A stretch of 64,000 nt of DNA. Source: Ursus arctos. Lineage: Eukaryota; Chordata; Mammalia; Carnivora; Ursidae. The translations under genes and the position numbers were made by a program. The notes under the pieces are model-generated. The model did not search any database and was not told the origin of the DNA. It was given only the letters and a program-made list of their open reading frames with translations. Position 1 is the first letter of the stretch; the number at the start of each line of letters is the position of its first letter. Location: NCBI RefSeq assembly GCF_023065955.2, contig NW_026623050.1, forward strand, positions 20,604,501-20,668,500, in the 5' to 3' direction. Shown here piece by piece: positions 47,774 to 60,205 of the stretch.

Positions 47774-49224
47774 CTTAACTCATGTTAGAGGAAGGCAAAA
47801 TGATACTGCAAGTCAAATTAGGGAGCAAGGACACTACTGACTATGGGTTTCAGAAAATCTTAGAGTTTTCTCTTCAAAAGGTTCATTGCTGGTATTTTAA
47901 CAAGTCTTTAAAAGTTTGGAGATCAGCAGAAAAAATAGTAATGCATTTTTGTCTTTCTTTTATTCCATTTTTTCTTTTAATGTTATCCCCTTCCGAAAAT
48001 GGTTTAACAGGGCAAAAACTTCTGTCCGCTTCTTTCTGTCCTGAGAACAGTCAATTCTACTGTGAGAAACGGGTCACTTCTCTATTGACCAACCTGTAAT
48101 TTCTCAATGTACCATCTGCTAAGCAATAAAATTCTCTCCCTGAATATCATAGCTTCCAAGCTGACATTTGGTGGACTGAAAATTAAACTTAAATTTCACA
48201 AAGTTTCTACTGCCTGTATACTATCTTTCATGTATCATCACAGATTTCTAAAAATGTGGTAAGTCATCCAGGTAAAGATACTTGCAGGCTATGAAGAAAT
48301 CATTCCATCATGGGGATAACTTTAATAATCCTTTTGGTAAATCTTTTGGTAATCTTACTGCTTTACTGAGGTTGGTCCCTCAATTAAAATTATGTTAAAA
48401 GTATTAATAACTAAGACAGAGCATGGAAATGTGACTTTCTTAAACACATAAAAAGTGAATTCTTTTTATTAAAAACAGTAAATACATTTAACTGTTAAAA
48501 TTATTTAAGAAAAGCTGTGATCTCTCTTTCAAAAAGAAATACCAAAATGGCAATACCAACATCAAAGCATTTTTTGCCTATTATGTGTTCACGTTGAGGT
48601 CAATATTTTAATTGGAGTTACTTTAAATCCAATCAGAGGGACTCAAGCTAACTCAGTTTGAAAGCTGGGGAAAAATTAAACTTTATCATTCTTAATAGGA
48701 ATTGGTGGTGGGTGGAGGCAAGCAGTATAATCTATTTCTACTAAAATACTAATACATTAGCAAAACTCTGTTAAGATGAAATTGGCACTATTTTAAACAC
48801 TGAGTCAATAAACACCAGAATACACCATTAATTAGCAAAACTAGACACATTTGTAAAGTTATACCTCTCGTGTACTCTGTCAACCTTCAAAGAGCACAAC
48901 TATTATGAACTGCCCAGTGCCAGGCAAAGTAACTTATTTTTCTGACTCTTAAAAATAGTACTAGTTCAAATTACCAGTATTGGTTTAAGACTCCCCCCAC
49001 CCACCAGAGTAGATTCCCAAAATTATGAATTCTTAAAAGTACCAAGTTAAATAATGGTCAAGCTATTTTAATTTTTCTGCAGTGACTTAAATGGTTCTCT
49101 CACAATGTGTGATTGGACTCAGTCTTATTAAAAAATACAATTTACTGACCACTTACATAGAATTACAATAACAGAATTATAAAAATAAGGGCACAGTGTT
49201 GCTCAACACCCATCCCCCCTCCTT
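47774..49224. other. Repeat-poor intron 2 interval
   Basis: About 1.4 kb without clear mobile elements. A 105-codon frame at 47782-48099 has no recognisable domain and AT-rich composition, so it is treated as chance. Confidence 0.5.
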
Positions 49225-49335
49225 TTTGTCCAGCTACCCATTTTTACAGATAACACAAGGTGGGAAGCAGAATGATTAAGTGATTTGCCTAAAATCCTAT
49301 AAATCACCAGCAATGGAGAAGACATAAATGATTGG
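49225..49335 (-). mobile_element. MIR SINE fragment
   Basis: 'acccatttttacagataaca', 'taagtgatttgcctaaaatc' match reversed MIR. Confidence 0.68.
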
Positions 49336-50645
49336 CTCTCCCGCATTTTGTCATTCTGCTTTTCTACCGCAGCTCCCAGGAACTCAATTAAAAAAGTAAT
49401 AATAATAACAGCACTAAGAATATTTACCAGATATTGGTACCTGTCAACTTCATAATTTATGAAATGACTATGAGAATAAGAAAACAAGAACACTAAAATT
49501 CTGTTTTGACACAACTACTATTTTCCTTAAATTTCAGGAAACGTGCATTTTTCTCTTCTAGTGTGAACTAACGAGGATGATGTGTTCTACTCAAAGCACT
49601 CTTCTGGAGTAGAACACATGGTGTCAAATGTTCAATCATCCATGCTCAGCACTAGAGCCGCTCATTAAAAGATCTGGCTTTCTTCTTCATCCTTCTCAAC
49701 TGCCTCTTGGGCCACCAGTGCCTACTGGCCTCTACAGGTGACCAACTACCTATAGGAACAATCTTAACTTTTACTAGCATAACCAAAACGAAAGCAAACA
49801 CAAAGAATGCTACCTTGAGAAAGATGAAGACTTTGAAATCACTGCCCACTACTACTAAATACTCAAAGTAATCTAAAACAACTATTTCATAATAACCACT
49901 CAAAACTTGCCTGCAACTTCCTGTTTGTTAGTTAACATACTATAGTGTCTAATTCTTTTCCCTTTACCTACCCCTTGATGCCCTCTCAAGACACTACCAT
50001 CTTTACATCATTATCTAAAGGAAGTTGTTTCTGCCCAAAATAAATCTATGCTACTGTTGAATTAGGTGAAAAGATTTCTGTTAACCATTCACCCAAAGAA
50101 CCACCTACCACACAGCAAATGTAATTCTCTGGGCTGTTAATCTCATACAGTTTCACTTGACTCCATGCAGAACATCATAAAAGATGTTCTTTACCACTTA
50201 CCACACATGGAGATTTCTCCTGTCTTTTTCAACACTGGAGTCCATCACATCCAGAAAATAAAATGCACTAAGTAAACAGGGTTAAATAAAATTTGCATTT
50301 ATGCTTTGACCAAATATCCTCAATAAAAGATCTAAAATACTGAGATCAAAATGAATGGACCTATAGAAGGGTGAACTCTTAATAGCAGGTTTCAATGTAC
50401 CCTGTGTGTGAAGAAGGAATGGGGAGGCAACATCACTCCCACTCAGACAAACAATGACCCAGACGCATTTTTTTTAAATCAAGCCTCCTTCACAATACTA
50501 AAGAATAGCAACTAGTTCTACAATCAATAAATTTAGCACTGTTAACACCAAAAAATTAGATTATCAAGCATAAGACAAAAGTAGTTAAAATAACTGTTGG
50601 CCCAGTATCACTTGGAAAGAAGTTTTCTACCTCTTTCAGAAACAT
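49336..50645. other. Unassigned intron 2 sequence
   Basis: About 1.3 kb with no recognised repeat or coding signal. 49560-49621 holds a near-inverted repeat, 'gtgttctactc' and 'gagtagaacac', separated by about 17 bp. Confidence 0.55.
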
Positions 50646-50855
50646 CAGTAGTTCTCAACCAGGCATGATTTTGCCTCCCCAAACACATTTTTGGCTGTCA
50701 CAGCTGGGGAGGGGGAGTGCTACTGGACTGGCATCTGGTATGTAGAGGCCAGGGATGCTGATGTGCATCCTAGACTGCATAAGACAGCTTCCACGATGAG
50801 GAATTATCTAGCCCCAGATGTTGATTGCACCAGGCTGAGAAACCCTGAGAAATGT
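50646..50855 (+). mobile_element. MER5A-like hAT-Charlie DNA transposon
   Basis: 'cagtagttctcaaccaggca', 'catttttggctgtcacagct', 'aggccagggatgctgatgtg' and closing 'gctgagaaaccctga' match MER5A order end to end. Confidence 0.88.
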
Positions 50856-50947
50856 AACCCACTGTAGAAATACAGTATCATTTTTTTTTTAAGTTGGTGG
50901 AGTGAAAGAGACCCATTTTGAGTATTACTAAAAAAACTACAAAACAG

Positions 50948-51135
50948 GGCACCTAAATGGCTCAGTCAGCTCAGCAGCTGCCTTCGACTCAGGTCATGAT
51001 CCCAGGGCCTTGGGATCAAGCCCCGCATCGGGCTCCCTGCTCAGCGGAGAGCCTGCTTCTTCCTCTCCCTCTGCTGCTCCCCCTGCTGGTGCTCTGTCAA
51101 GTAAATAAATAAAGTCTTTTTAAAAAAGAAAAAAG
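50948..51135 (+). mobile_element. SINEC
   Basis: Target duplication 'actacaaaacag' (50936-50947) and 'attacaaaacag' (51136-51147). Confidence 0.92.
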
Positions 51136-51309
51136 ATTACAAAACAGTAACAATAAAAAGGCCATTTTGGAGGACTACTCCCAAGGAATAGGATTTAAAG
51201 AAAGCAGTCTATATAAAGTAGCATCATTTAAAAATAAAAAATAAAAAACTATCACACTGTTTTAAACAGGGATTTACTATGGTTTCATAAAGTAAATATT
51301 TTTCTTTTT

Positions 51310-51425
51310 TTTTTAATTTAAATTAAATTAACCAACATATAGTAAGTACATCACTAGTTTTTGGTGTAGTGTTCAATGATTCATTAGTTGTGTGTAACAC
51401 CCAGTGTTCATCATCATAAAGTAAA
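51310..51425 (-). mobile_element. Carnivore L1 3'-end fragment
   Basis: 'aattaaccaacatatagtaa', 'ttttggtgtagtgttcaatg' and 'gtaacacccagtgttcatca' are the reversed L1 3' UTR. Confidence 0.72.
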
Positions 51426-51445
51426 TTTTTAAAAGAAAATTTCTC

Positions 51446-51585
51446 TGGGGTGCTGGGGTGGCTCAGTTGGTTAAGTGTCTGACTCTTGAACTCAGCTCAG
51501 GGCTTGATCTCAGGGTGGTGAGTTCAAGCCCCACGTTAGACTGAGCATGGAGCCTACTAGAAAGAGAGAGAGAGAGAAAGAGAGG
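51446..51585 (+). mobile_element. SINEC, older short form
   Basis: Head 'ggggtgctggggtggctcag', 'gactcttgaactcagctcag', ending in a GA-rich run rather than the usual CT/A tail. Flanks 'aaagaaaattt' and 'aagaaaattt'. Confidence 0.85.
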
Positions 51586-53060
51586 AAGAAAATTTCCTTT
51601 CCATCAGTCCTAAGAAATAAGCCCAGTGAGGACACGAGTTTGAAACCAGAACCCTGAACAATGATCGCATTCTCCAACAGTCTCTTGTTAATCTAGCCAC
51701 AAATGCTAAAGCCTTAAAAAAAAAAAAAAAAAAACACAGACATAAACATGAGAAAAGGGCAAACCCTCCAGAAACTGAAAAAACAAACATTTTTAATTCA
51801 TGCCTTCTGCTCAGCCTATAAGAATTTGGCTTTTAACACTCATCAAAAGCAGTTTCTGAGAACCAGAGGTTGAAAAAAGAAAAAAACAAGGAATGTAAAA
51901 GTCAGGAAAGTATTTGTCAGATTAGTGTCAGAGACCTTTGTGAGGATGACACCTTCATCCTCAGCAATACATATCCCTAGAGGGAGTCACTTGGCTTCAG
52001 AATTACAGCCACTGAAGGTAATTTAGTACATTTTCCCCTTTTTTGCACATCACCATTGTCAACTGCTGACTGTGAGCTTGCTCTGTGCAGATTACCATGT
52101 TAAGGCAACAGTCGACGTTACTTCAATAATTACAACGGTGTCTTCTTCCTCTCTTACCAGATTTAAATAACGAGCTTAAAAAATGAAGAGTCTTAACACT
52201 CAGAAGTATTAAAATAGTCCTGGCTGAAAGTGAAAATCTGGGGTACAATTTTTAGATTTTCTCTTAAAACATCTCAAAAATTACAGCTGTTCTTAAAATT
52301 CAAGTATGAGCCTCAACAAAGTGCCTAATATTATTTTTCATATAGTCATTGCCAATTTTAAAAAGCTGAAAGTAATCCATCCTAATTGAGCAAATCTGCC
52401 TATGAGAGATAAAAATTACCTCTTAAAATTGTAGTCAGGGCTATTAGGGTTTTCAAAAAAGTAACCTCAAATGTATTTATTTATTAATTGAAATACTCCT
52501 TCAACTTAAAGTCCTGCTTAAAAGGTTTGTTTTTGGGGGTGTTTGGGGTTTTTTGTTTTTGTTTTTTCGCTATTCTTTTAAATTGCTCTGGACTCCATCA
52601 ATAGGCCCAGCTGTTAAATTCAGGAGCAATGACAACAAATCCCTTGGCAAACAAGTGCTGAGAATGAGACCCTTTCTTTAGAATAATCAGAGATAGTTGA
52701 CAAAAGAGGGCCATACCTAATGCCCTTTCAAAATTCCATTAAGAAGCTGAACAGAAATAAAACAAACACATTTATATACATCTTCAAGCAAATTATAATT
52801 CTACCCCTTAGTGGATCCTGCTTGGTTATAATATTAAAAATACAACAACTTTGAAAAACAGTGAGATAATGTTACAGGTTTCTGAAGATGAGAAATGAGC
52901 CTCACTAATCAAGTGCAAAGTGGGAAAAACTGGTTCCATTACCCAGAGATTATCAGGTACCTGATAAACCTTTTAAGTAGACAGACTTAAAGAACCAAAT
53001 GTCATTGTATATAAGCCTCTAGAACTCTATGTGCTTTTACTTCCCAGACTTAAGCAATTT
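51586..53060. other. Unassigned intron 2 sequence
   Basis: About 1.5 kb without a clear mobile element apart from homopolymer runs (A18 near 51717, T/G-rich near 52527-52567). Confidence 0.5.
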
Positions 53061-53077
53061 TAAGATGGTCAATTTTT

Positions 53078-53262
53078 TTATTTTATTTATTTATTTGACA
53101 GAGAGAGACAGTGAGAGAGGGAACACAAGCAAGGGGAGTGTGAGAGGGAGAAGCAGGCTTCCCGCTGAGCAGGGAGACCGATGCGGGGCTCGAACCCAGG
53201 ACCCTGGGATTGTGACCTGAGCCGAAGGCGGATGCTTAATGGCTGAGCCACCCAGGCGCCCC
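53078..53262 (-). mobile_element. SINEC
   Basis: Target duplication 'aagatggtcaattttt' (53062-53077) and 'aagatggtcagttttt' (53263-53278). Confidence 0.93.
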
Positions 53263-53319
53263 AAGATGGTCAGTTTTTAAGTTAAACGTGTACTCTCGAA
53301 CCATTACCCCTTCTCTTTA

Positions 53320-53527
53320 TTTTTTTTAATTTAATTTAAATTTTTTAAAGATTTTTTTTATTTATTTGTCAGAGAGAGAGAGAGAGAGAGAGGTCAGGAG
53401 CAGCAGGTAGAGGCAGAGGGAGAAGCAGGCTCCCTGCTGAGCAAGGAGCCAGAGGTGGGACTTGATCCTAGGATCATGACCTGAGCTGAAGGCAGAAGCT
53501 TAACCAACTGAGCCATCCAGGCGTCCC
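53320..53527 (-). mobile_element. SINEC with GA microsatellite
   Basis: 14-bp target duplication 'accccttctcttta' at 53306-53319 and 53528-53541. Contains (GA)n at about 53371-53392. Same orientation as the copy 57 bp to its left. Confidence 0.94.
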
Positions 53528-53541
53528 ACCCCTTCTCTTTA

Positions 53542-56500
53542 AAGATGATTTTTCTTGGATCCCAGAAAGCATCATCTGAACCTTATCTACAGTGTTAACA
53601 GATGGGTCTCTCTAAATATCTCAGTTCTGTCTTATTTTTCTGAAATCAAATGACTTTTACTTCTGTGTTACCATCTTGGGATTAGGGCAGGTAACTGTTA
53701 ACAGCTTGAAGTGAAAATGCACACATTGAAGAGATGTTCCTCTTTACAGCATCTACAAATCTCAATAAAAAGACTCTGTAGTAAAATCTTGCCCATCTTG
53801 GGTCCTAGATCACTATTAAAATTCAAAATCTAGGCTAACAGTCTTATAGTTCTTCTTTCTCTTTTCAACCACCCACCTTATTTTTTTTTTAACGAGTCAT
53901 TTAAATGTTCTCAATATATTTTAACTCATTTTGGGCTATAACTTATGTATTACTCTTTAAAATAGAAACCACACTCATAGAACAGGTTTTCATTAATCTA
54001 ACTACAACAACAACAAAAGCCCTTAAATTTCATCACCATTTAAACTGAAGTCATAAACATTTTATTCATGGAAAACGAACTGCATCCTTTTAAAAGGAAT
54101 TACTATCACTATGTAAAGGTATAGAAACAGATCACCCCCCCCCCAACTTTACACATGCAAAAACTAACCTCAAAATTTGGGGGGGGAACACCATAAAGTT
54201 ACAATACTATGGCCTCCCAGCTAACGAATGCTCACTTAAAAAATGATTTCTCACCCAAGTGAACATCCTGAAATACCTAAGAAATATAAGCTGGCTTTAT
54301 GTTCTCTTTCCCTCTATCCTAAGACTTCAATTTCCACCTTTTATGGAAAGGAAATAAACAACGAGCTTCCTGTTCAATCACTAGCTTACAGCCAGTCTTT
54401 TACACATCACAGAACACAACCCGCCTCCCCCTTCACTTCTCTCAAATGTCTCTTATCTTAATTTAAACTTGTTGAAATATGAGACCATTTTACCACACTA
54501 ATGCTTTCCTATGAAATTTATCTTACTTTAATGTTAAGAATGCAAGGCACATCAAAATGTCCATGGATTATTTCTTATTCCTAAAATATTTAAATTAAAT
54601 TATTTACATAATGAAGATTTAGTGCCTGTGAAAGTGACAATTCAATTTGCCAAAAGCTAAAAATACTGAAATTTATAGGAAATTGCTTAATCTTCTGTTC
54701 TTACTATTGTATACAACCAGAAAAAGGGCCTCCCACACTCTTTCTATTCTAATTTCATGAAAATGTAAAACAGCTAAAATGCCTACCAATAAAAAGGATT
54801 ACCTTTAAAAAAAAAAAAAACCTAAATATTACTTTAACCCTATACTTTCCTTTAAAAATGGGGTGCCTTAGAAAAACTAAGTTAGACAAATTCTTTTGTG
54901 CTTGGATGAACAACAGGAAAGCAAAGCCTCCAGGCCTTTGGGGAGGAACCTTGTCCCTGCAGCCGGCTCTGATGTGCTTGGGAGATAAGGCTCCATAGTG
55001 ACACTTAAGGAAAGGCCTGTTCACATTTGAATTTCTGCATTCCTCAAGAACAATTCATGGCAATAACTAACTTTGCAGAAGAGCTACATGAAAGCTTTGG
55101 CCAATGAATGAGGGTCATCTGCTCTTTATCACAAGGGTAAACCTCATCCTGGCCAGTTTCTAACCTTTTAACCCTGTGAATTCCTAATTTACACATGAAT
55201 AATGGAATTCTTGCCTAGAGTGCAACTTTCAGCTTCTAGTTCCTAAGTTTAGAAACCAAGACTTGATTGCCTATGTGTTAAAAATCTAAAACTTGCATAG
55301 TTTAGAATTTTAGATTTTCAGATGCTGTACTATTACACTTCTGAATCAAAAGATATGCTTGCTGACAAATCTTTGATCCGAAAGTAAAAAGAACATGCTT
55401 GCACCCTGCTGCTATCAATAACTAGGCGAGAACCAGCTTTTTTTTTTTTTAAAGCAAAACAGAATGTCCACTTAATGCCTATTCTATTCCTGTTTAATAT
55501 GTATAACATCTTTACCCTGAACATAGGATAAAGTCATCACTGGACATTGCTTTTTAAACATCCAAACGAACTTTGTGAATTCAGAATCTCTAAGAAGTCT
55601 CATATTTCTAAAGAAAAATCTAAAACCACTATGCAGTAATTTTAAATCCATAATACTGAATGTAATTTCCCACCAAAATACCTCCACTGAGTTAAATAAA
55701 ACATGTGCCTATTTAAAGTGTGGTCGCTATAACTGTACCGTTGACATTTAATAACAATGTTCTTACACAGTTTCACTAGAAAGTTTTTGATATTCATTAT
55801 ATGAAAAACTTCCTCCCACCACAGCTTTCAAAACTATTCACATGTAATATATATTATCCATAATTTTTACAGTTACAAAAATCTAAAGATACTCAAAAGG
55901 CCAATACTAACATTTGTGTCACTGTTAATAACACTTATCATCCTATACAGGCTTTAAAGCTCTGTGTGTTCTCAAGGCATTTCTGAGTGCCCTAGAATTT
56001 TGTCAGGCTTCTAAGGACGTCCTGGAAATAATGTGTGGTCATGATAAACGCTTCATCCTTTTAAGGCCCATCCGCCCTCCTCCACCTTTCTAGCCTGCTC
56101 CTCTCCAGCAAAGAAATACAAGCTACAGTTCCTGGGCATGAAACACTCTCCACAACCCTGAAAAGGTGACAAAATTACAACTCTATACAACAACTTCATG
56201 TTACACAAAAAATAAATGAACAGAACATAAGCATAAAGAGCACACTATCCTGAAAACAGCACAAGAAAAACATTAGTCAACAACAACAAAATGATTATTG
56301 GCCAGTGATTATGGCAAACAAAAGAGCTGATCAGAAATTTTCTCAGGTTTTTGCTGAGAAAAACCTTTGGGGGGGGTGATAAAACTGGAAACTTTTCTAC
56401 CTTTCTGATAAATTTCAATATAAAAGTATCTTTGCTTGGAACTTATTTTCTACAATCATTACTGCACAAATAAAATAAATTATTAATATGCTGGTGGCAT

Positions 56501-57573
56501 AAATATGGTCATACACTGTTAAAAGAAAGTCACCTAGAAAATCCCCGCTAATAGCTTTCTAAATTTCAACGTGTAGACCCTGAAGTAACTGTTTCCTAAA
56601 GATTATGTCTTTATCTCAAGAGTTCGCTCTCCCTATTGTTCATTCTGTAAATGATCAATTTGACAGCATAGCACAAGATCTATCTTTCGTGGATCAACAA
56701 AACAATGTAGCTACAATACTTGTAAAAAACTATTTTTAAGATACAGTTGTTGTTGTTAAGATTTACATTGTCTACTGTGATCTTGAGTGTTAATGTTTGA
56801 TCTTCCAAAAAGATGGAAAGCCTCAGTGGGAACAAGGAGCTCCCCATCCATCCTAGGCCCATCTTTACACTCAACAGTTATCAGGGCAGCCACCAAGCAC
56901 TGGATCACTTGGACAAATGGCTGATCTGATGGGGCTGTTAATACAAAGGAAATCATCAGACAGCAAACTTTATGACAACTGGAATACAGGGGGCAGATCT
57001 GGTTTAAATCCACTAGGCATAATATGGAAATGGCCTTAACCTCTTTCTCTCCCAGCAGAAAAAGACTAGGAATACTTCAAAGGCTTGAGAGTTACTGACC
57101 AATGCCCTCTCTACAATTAAAAAGCAACATGAGTGATCTTAAAGCACTCAGAGAAACGGAAGGTTGGGCTATAAGAAAGATTTAGCACTCAAGGGCCATC
57201 TACAAATCAGAAAGATTTGCTTGTGATTTTTAAAATTTAATTATTAATTTATGAAAGATTAGATTTTAAAACTTTCATTGTTAGCCAAACTTTTACACCC
57301 AACTCTTTTCATAGTATGAAACACTTGTAAATTTATATAAAGCCACTTCTACACGTTTAGCTGTTCTAAACCTAACTTGACTTTCATTCTCAATCACTCA
57401 TTCAAATTTATTATTTTTTCTCAGATTTTTCTGCATGCCTTAGTTAACACCAGTTACTATTTCCAGGAAAATTCTTAATGTCTGTGTGATTTTGGGGGTT
57501 AGCACATAGTGAATCACAAAATCATCAAAATGTAGCAATGAAAAATGTCAAACAATGAAGTTTAAACACTTAC
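53542..57573. other. Repeat-poor intron 2 interval next to exon 2
   Basis: About 4 kb with no recognised SINEC or LINE. Only a possible short MIR trace at 56990-57060 and a C10/G8 inverted pair at 54135-54186 are seen. Open frames up to 89 codons lack recognisable domains. Confidence 0.5.
54135..54186. repeat. Poly-C / poly-G inverted pair
   Basis: C10 followed by AA (54135-54146) and TT followed by G8 (54177-54186) can pair across a 30-bp loop. Confidence 0.85.
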
Positions 57574-57876
57574 TTGACAAGGTAAGATGAGCTTTTTGAC
57601 TAAGAATGGCTCCATATTTGTTCATTGCCAAGCACTGATAAAATCCTTCATCAGACTGCTCTCCTCGCTTGCCTTCCACTTCGCTGATGTATAAGGAGCC
57701 GTTAGACAGCACCTGGATCCGTTTATTTTCAGACACTTTTGCTCCATTTTTCAACCATGTGACCTTAATAGGAACTTCTCCATGACCCTGGCAATCTAAA
57801 ACGACTGGGTCCTTTCTTGTCACAGTTACATCCTGTGGTTCTTTTATAAAAAACAGTTCACTAAAGCACCACACTC
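57574..57876 (-). CDS. PRTG: PRTG coding exon 2: first Ig-like domain
   Basis: This 303-bp exon encodes residues 32-133 of protogenin and essentially all of the first Ig (I-set type) domain. Visible hallmarks are the B-strand Cys60 in VVLDCQ, Trp72 in VTWLKNG, Leu93 in GSLYIS, and the D-x-G-x-Y-x-C motif (Asp107, Gly109, Tyr111, Cys113). One N-glycosylation sequon, NGS, starts at Asn90. The acceptor is a pyrimidine tract ending ttatag, and the donor is A|GTAAGTG, close to consensus. Both borders are phase 1: the entering GA completes Gly32 and the trailing A is completed by CT of exon 3 to give Thr133. The match to human PRTG is near-identical over long stretches as I recall it ([18 protein letters not shown]). 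In DCC-family receptors the N-terminal Ig domains mediate extracellular contacts; the role of this one here is inferred from the family. Confidence 0.96.
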
Positions 57877-60111
57877 CTATAAGGGAAAAAAGGGGGGGAG
57901 GTATATCCAGAATTACAGGTATAAAATCATTTCTTAACACATAATTGTAAAACATATCCAGGGTGTAACATGACAAAGTTTAACAAACTATATTAGTTAA
58001 CTGATAAACACCTTAATAAAACCAATCTAAACGCAGCAAACTTTTTCAACAAATCAGAAAAATCATCTTTTACAATATCTACTCTAAAAGCATAGGGAAG
58101 ATTTCATAATCTTCTATGCCTTGTAGGAATCCTGTTCTCAAGCTCCTTGCTAGAGTATCAAAATCATCAGGAAAACTCATGAGCACAAGCTGTTTGCTAC
58201 TTTTACAAGCTTGTCAAAAAGATCTTGAACAGAGTAAGTCGTAAAAGTCTAATTTTACAAGAAATCATTAGCAAAACTCCAACTCTGTGAACAAGCAAGT
58301 TTATTTCCTTGTCCCTTGAAATGTTTTGGACCCCTTGGCACCTACTCCTTTGGGAAGTGCGTTTATCTTTTGCGACAAATTACAAGTTTGCATTTTTATA
58401 TCTGTCCTTTTACAGCAAGGACTCTGTCTCCTCTCCTTGAAAGAGATCCATTTACTTAATTTCTGCAGAGTAAGGTAGGTATTTAATGGACAAACAGTAG
58501 ACTTTAAAACGCTGGTAACTCTTGCTGATTGTACTCAGTGGGTGATCGGATTAGAAAACTTTTATTTCTTTTTCTTTTTTTTTTTTTTAGAACTACCAAC
58601 TGCTGGAAGAAAGTGCGTGACTAATTGGTCCTTACTGTCTAATAGGGATAGGAGATTGCTTAATCAACCAATACACATTTTTATCAGAGCAGAGGAAAGG
58701 TTTTATCCTAAGCATACACATCGCTCCGGTCCCTGCCAGGAGAAAGCGTCCGATGACTGCCTAATAACCCGTCACCTTCTGCATTCTGCGCAAAGGCCAG
58801 CTAAAGTGTGGCTTATTGATTGGGAAATGTTAGGAGTTTGGGAACATTTCATCTTCCTTATGATGTTCTGAATACATGATTACAAATTCCCGGGACTGAT
58901 CTGTTTCTCATCAAGGGAGGTCCTCGGAAACCTCACACACCAGTCACGCGCTCCCACGCTCGGGCTGTGGACTTCTAATACATGCCCAGGGCAACGCGAG
59001 CGACCCTAACAGCCCCGCGCTGCAAGGACCACTCCGGAAGGCGCCCATTGTGTTTCCGAGTCACATCTGACTTTGATCCTTTTCTCATGTTAACAGAAAA
59101 CTAACTTCTCCAGAAAAGATGAAAGTCCGGGGTTTGTAACCTGTAAATAAATAAAATAACCCATTCTCCTGAACATCTCTCCTCCTCGCCCCCCGCAATC
59201 ATCACATCCACTTTACACTTTTTATCTCTTTGAGGATAAACCAACGCAGACGCAAACGAGAAAAATTAGTTCATCCAAGTTTGCACAAGGTTAATCTGGA
59301 GTTTTGAGGAATCTTCACATTGGTACACACCTCAGGCCCTGCCCCAAAATACCTGGCTACGGGGGAGGGGGTAGAATCCTATTTATAGAGTTATATCTGC
59401 CTTCTCAGCTCCGGGTACCTTCCTCCCCCCCCCCCAGCACAAATCGGCCATGCACCTTCCAACCCACCTTGTCTTTCGAATTCCACCCCTCCCTTCTCCT
59501 CTCTTGATCCGGATCTGGGAAAATGGGGCCCCTAGGGGTGCTGCCCTGGAAGCTGAGTTCACCTATTCTTTCCCCTGCCCTAAAACCTGGGGAGAACCCC
59601 CACTGCAAAAAGGGGAAGCCGCGAGAAACCGCGGCGCCCCCTGCGTGGCCAGGCTGCCACTAAGGAAACAATATAAATAAAGCCACGTGCGCCGCGGCGG
59701 CCCCGGCGGGCGAGCGAGCGGGCGGGCGGCGCGGAGCTGGAGCCGGGGCCGGCGGCGGAGGCGAGGACGCGGCCGGAGTACGGACAATGGCGCGAGGAGA
59801 AAGGGGGAAGAGTGGACAGCGGGCGCCACGGCCCTGCAGCCTGCGGCTCGGGGAGCGCAGCGAGGAGGGGCGTGTGCCGGGAGAGGCGCCCACAGCTCTG
59901 CCCGCGCCCCCGCAAAGCCCCCGGGCCGCCCGCGCCTCCAGCAGCAGCTCCCGACTGGCTGCAGGGAGGGGGCAGGGTCCGGTGGTCACCTCACCGCGGA
60001 GGACCTCGCCGTCCCCCCAACACCCCCCCTTCGCGGTTTCCTCTCCCCAGCCCACTCGCGCCTGCTCAAACCCCACAGGCGCAGAAGAAACGCAGAAGAA
60101 AGCGCGCCCAC
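57877..60111 (-). other. PRTG: PRTG intron 1
   Basis: Intron of about 2.2 kb between exons 1 and 2, with donor GTGGGC and acceptor ttatag. It holds no recognisable SINE or LINE, only a poly-T run near 58558-58574. Its exon 1 end lies in the CpG island. Absence of repeats close to the promoter is common for developmental genes and suggests regulatory content, but no specific element is identified apart from the antisense motif noted separately. Confidence 0.85.
59672..59689 (+). promoter_or_regulatory. Antisense TATA-like box and CACGTG E-box in intron 1
   Basis: On the plus strand TATAAATA (59672-59679) is followed by the palindromic E-box CACGTG (59684-59689) just at the edge of the CpG island. 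Both are seen directly. They could drive a transcript antisense to PRTG exon 1 starting about 59705, but no transcript evidence is available and the match could be chance. Confidence 0.3.
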
Positions 60112-60205
60112 CTGGACCGGAGCCGAGGAGAAGCAGGAGCAGGAGCGCGCGTAGCAGCATCCCTGGCGGCCGCAGCCGGGCGAGGGGTCGCAGAGAAGGC
60201 GCCAT
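60112..60205 (-). CDS. PRTG: PRTG coding exon 1: start codon and signal peptide
   Basis: First coding exon of protogenin, a single-pass cell-surface receptor of the DCC/neogenin family expressed in early embryo and neural tissue. The 94 bases read 31 codons plus one base: MAPSL, a proline/arginine stretch, then MLLRA and seven leucines, a typical cleavable signal peptide. This closely matches the human PRTG N-terminus as I remember it. The exon ends CCAG with donor GTGGGC, and the spare G joins GA of exon 2 to give Gly32, followed by VWCFSEL. The ATG has G at +4 but T at -3, so its context is moderate. It is the best start because it opens the family-conserved signal peptide and an in-frame TGA lies immediately upstream. 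It sits inside a CpG island. The transcription start and any non-coding 5' exon cannot be placed from sequence alone. Confidence 0.93.

Larger units (their letters stand above)
2360..57573 (-). other. PRTG: PRTG intron 2, about 55 kb
   Basis: Defined by the donor A|GTAAGTG after exon 2 and the acceptor cttatag before exon 3. It is filled with SINEC, L1, L2, MIR, DNA transposon fossils and microsatellites, itemised separately. No additional PRTG-like coding segment or other gene was recognised in it on either strand. Confidence 0.9.

Noticed and set aside
54755..55024. 89-codon minus-strand frame
   Set aside because: No known protein pattern. It ends in poly-A/T sequence and shows no splice signals.
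59660..60205. Continuous 181-codon frame from the PRTG start into intron 1
   Set aside because: The match to PRTG stops at the GT donor at 60111-60110 and resumes exactly at exon 2, so the rest is intron read-through.
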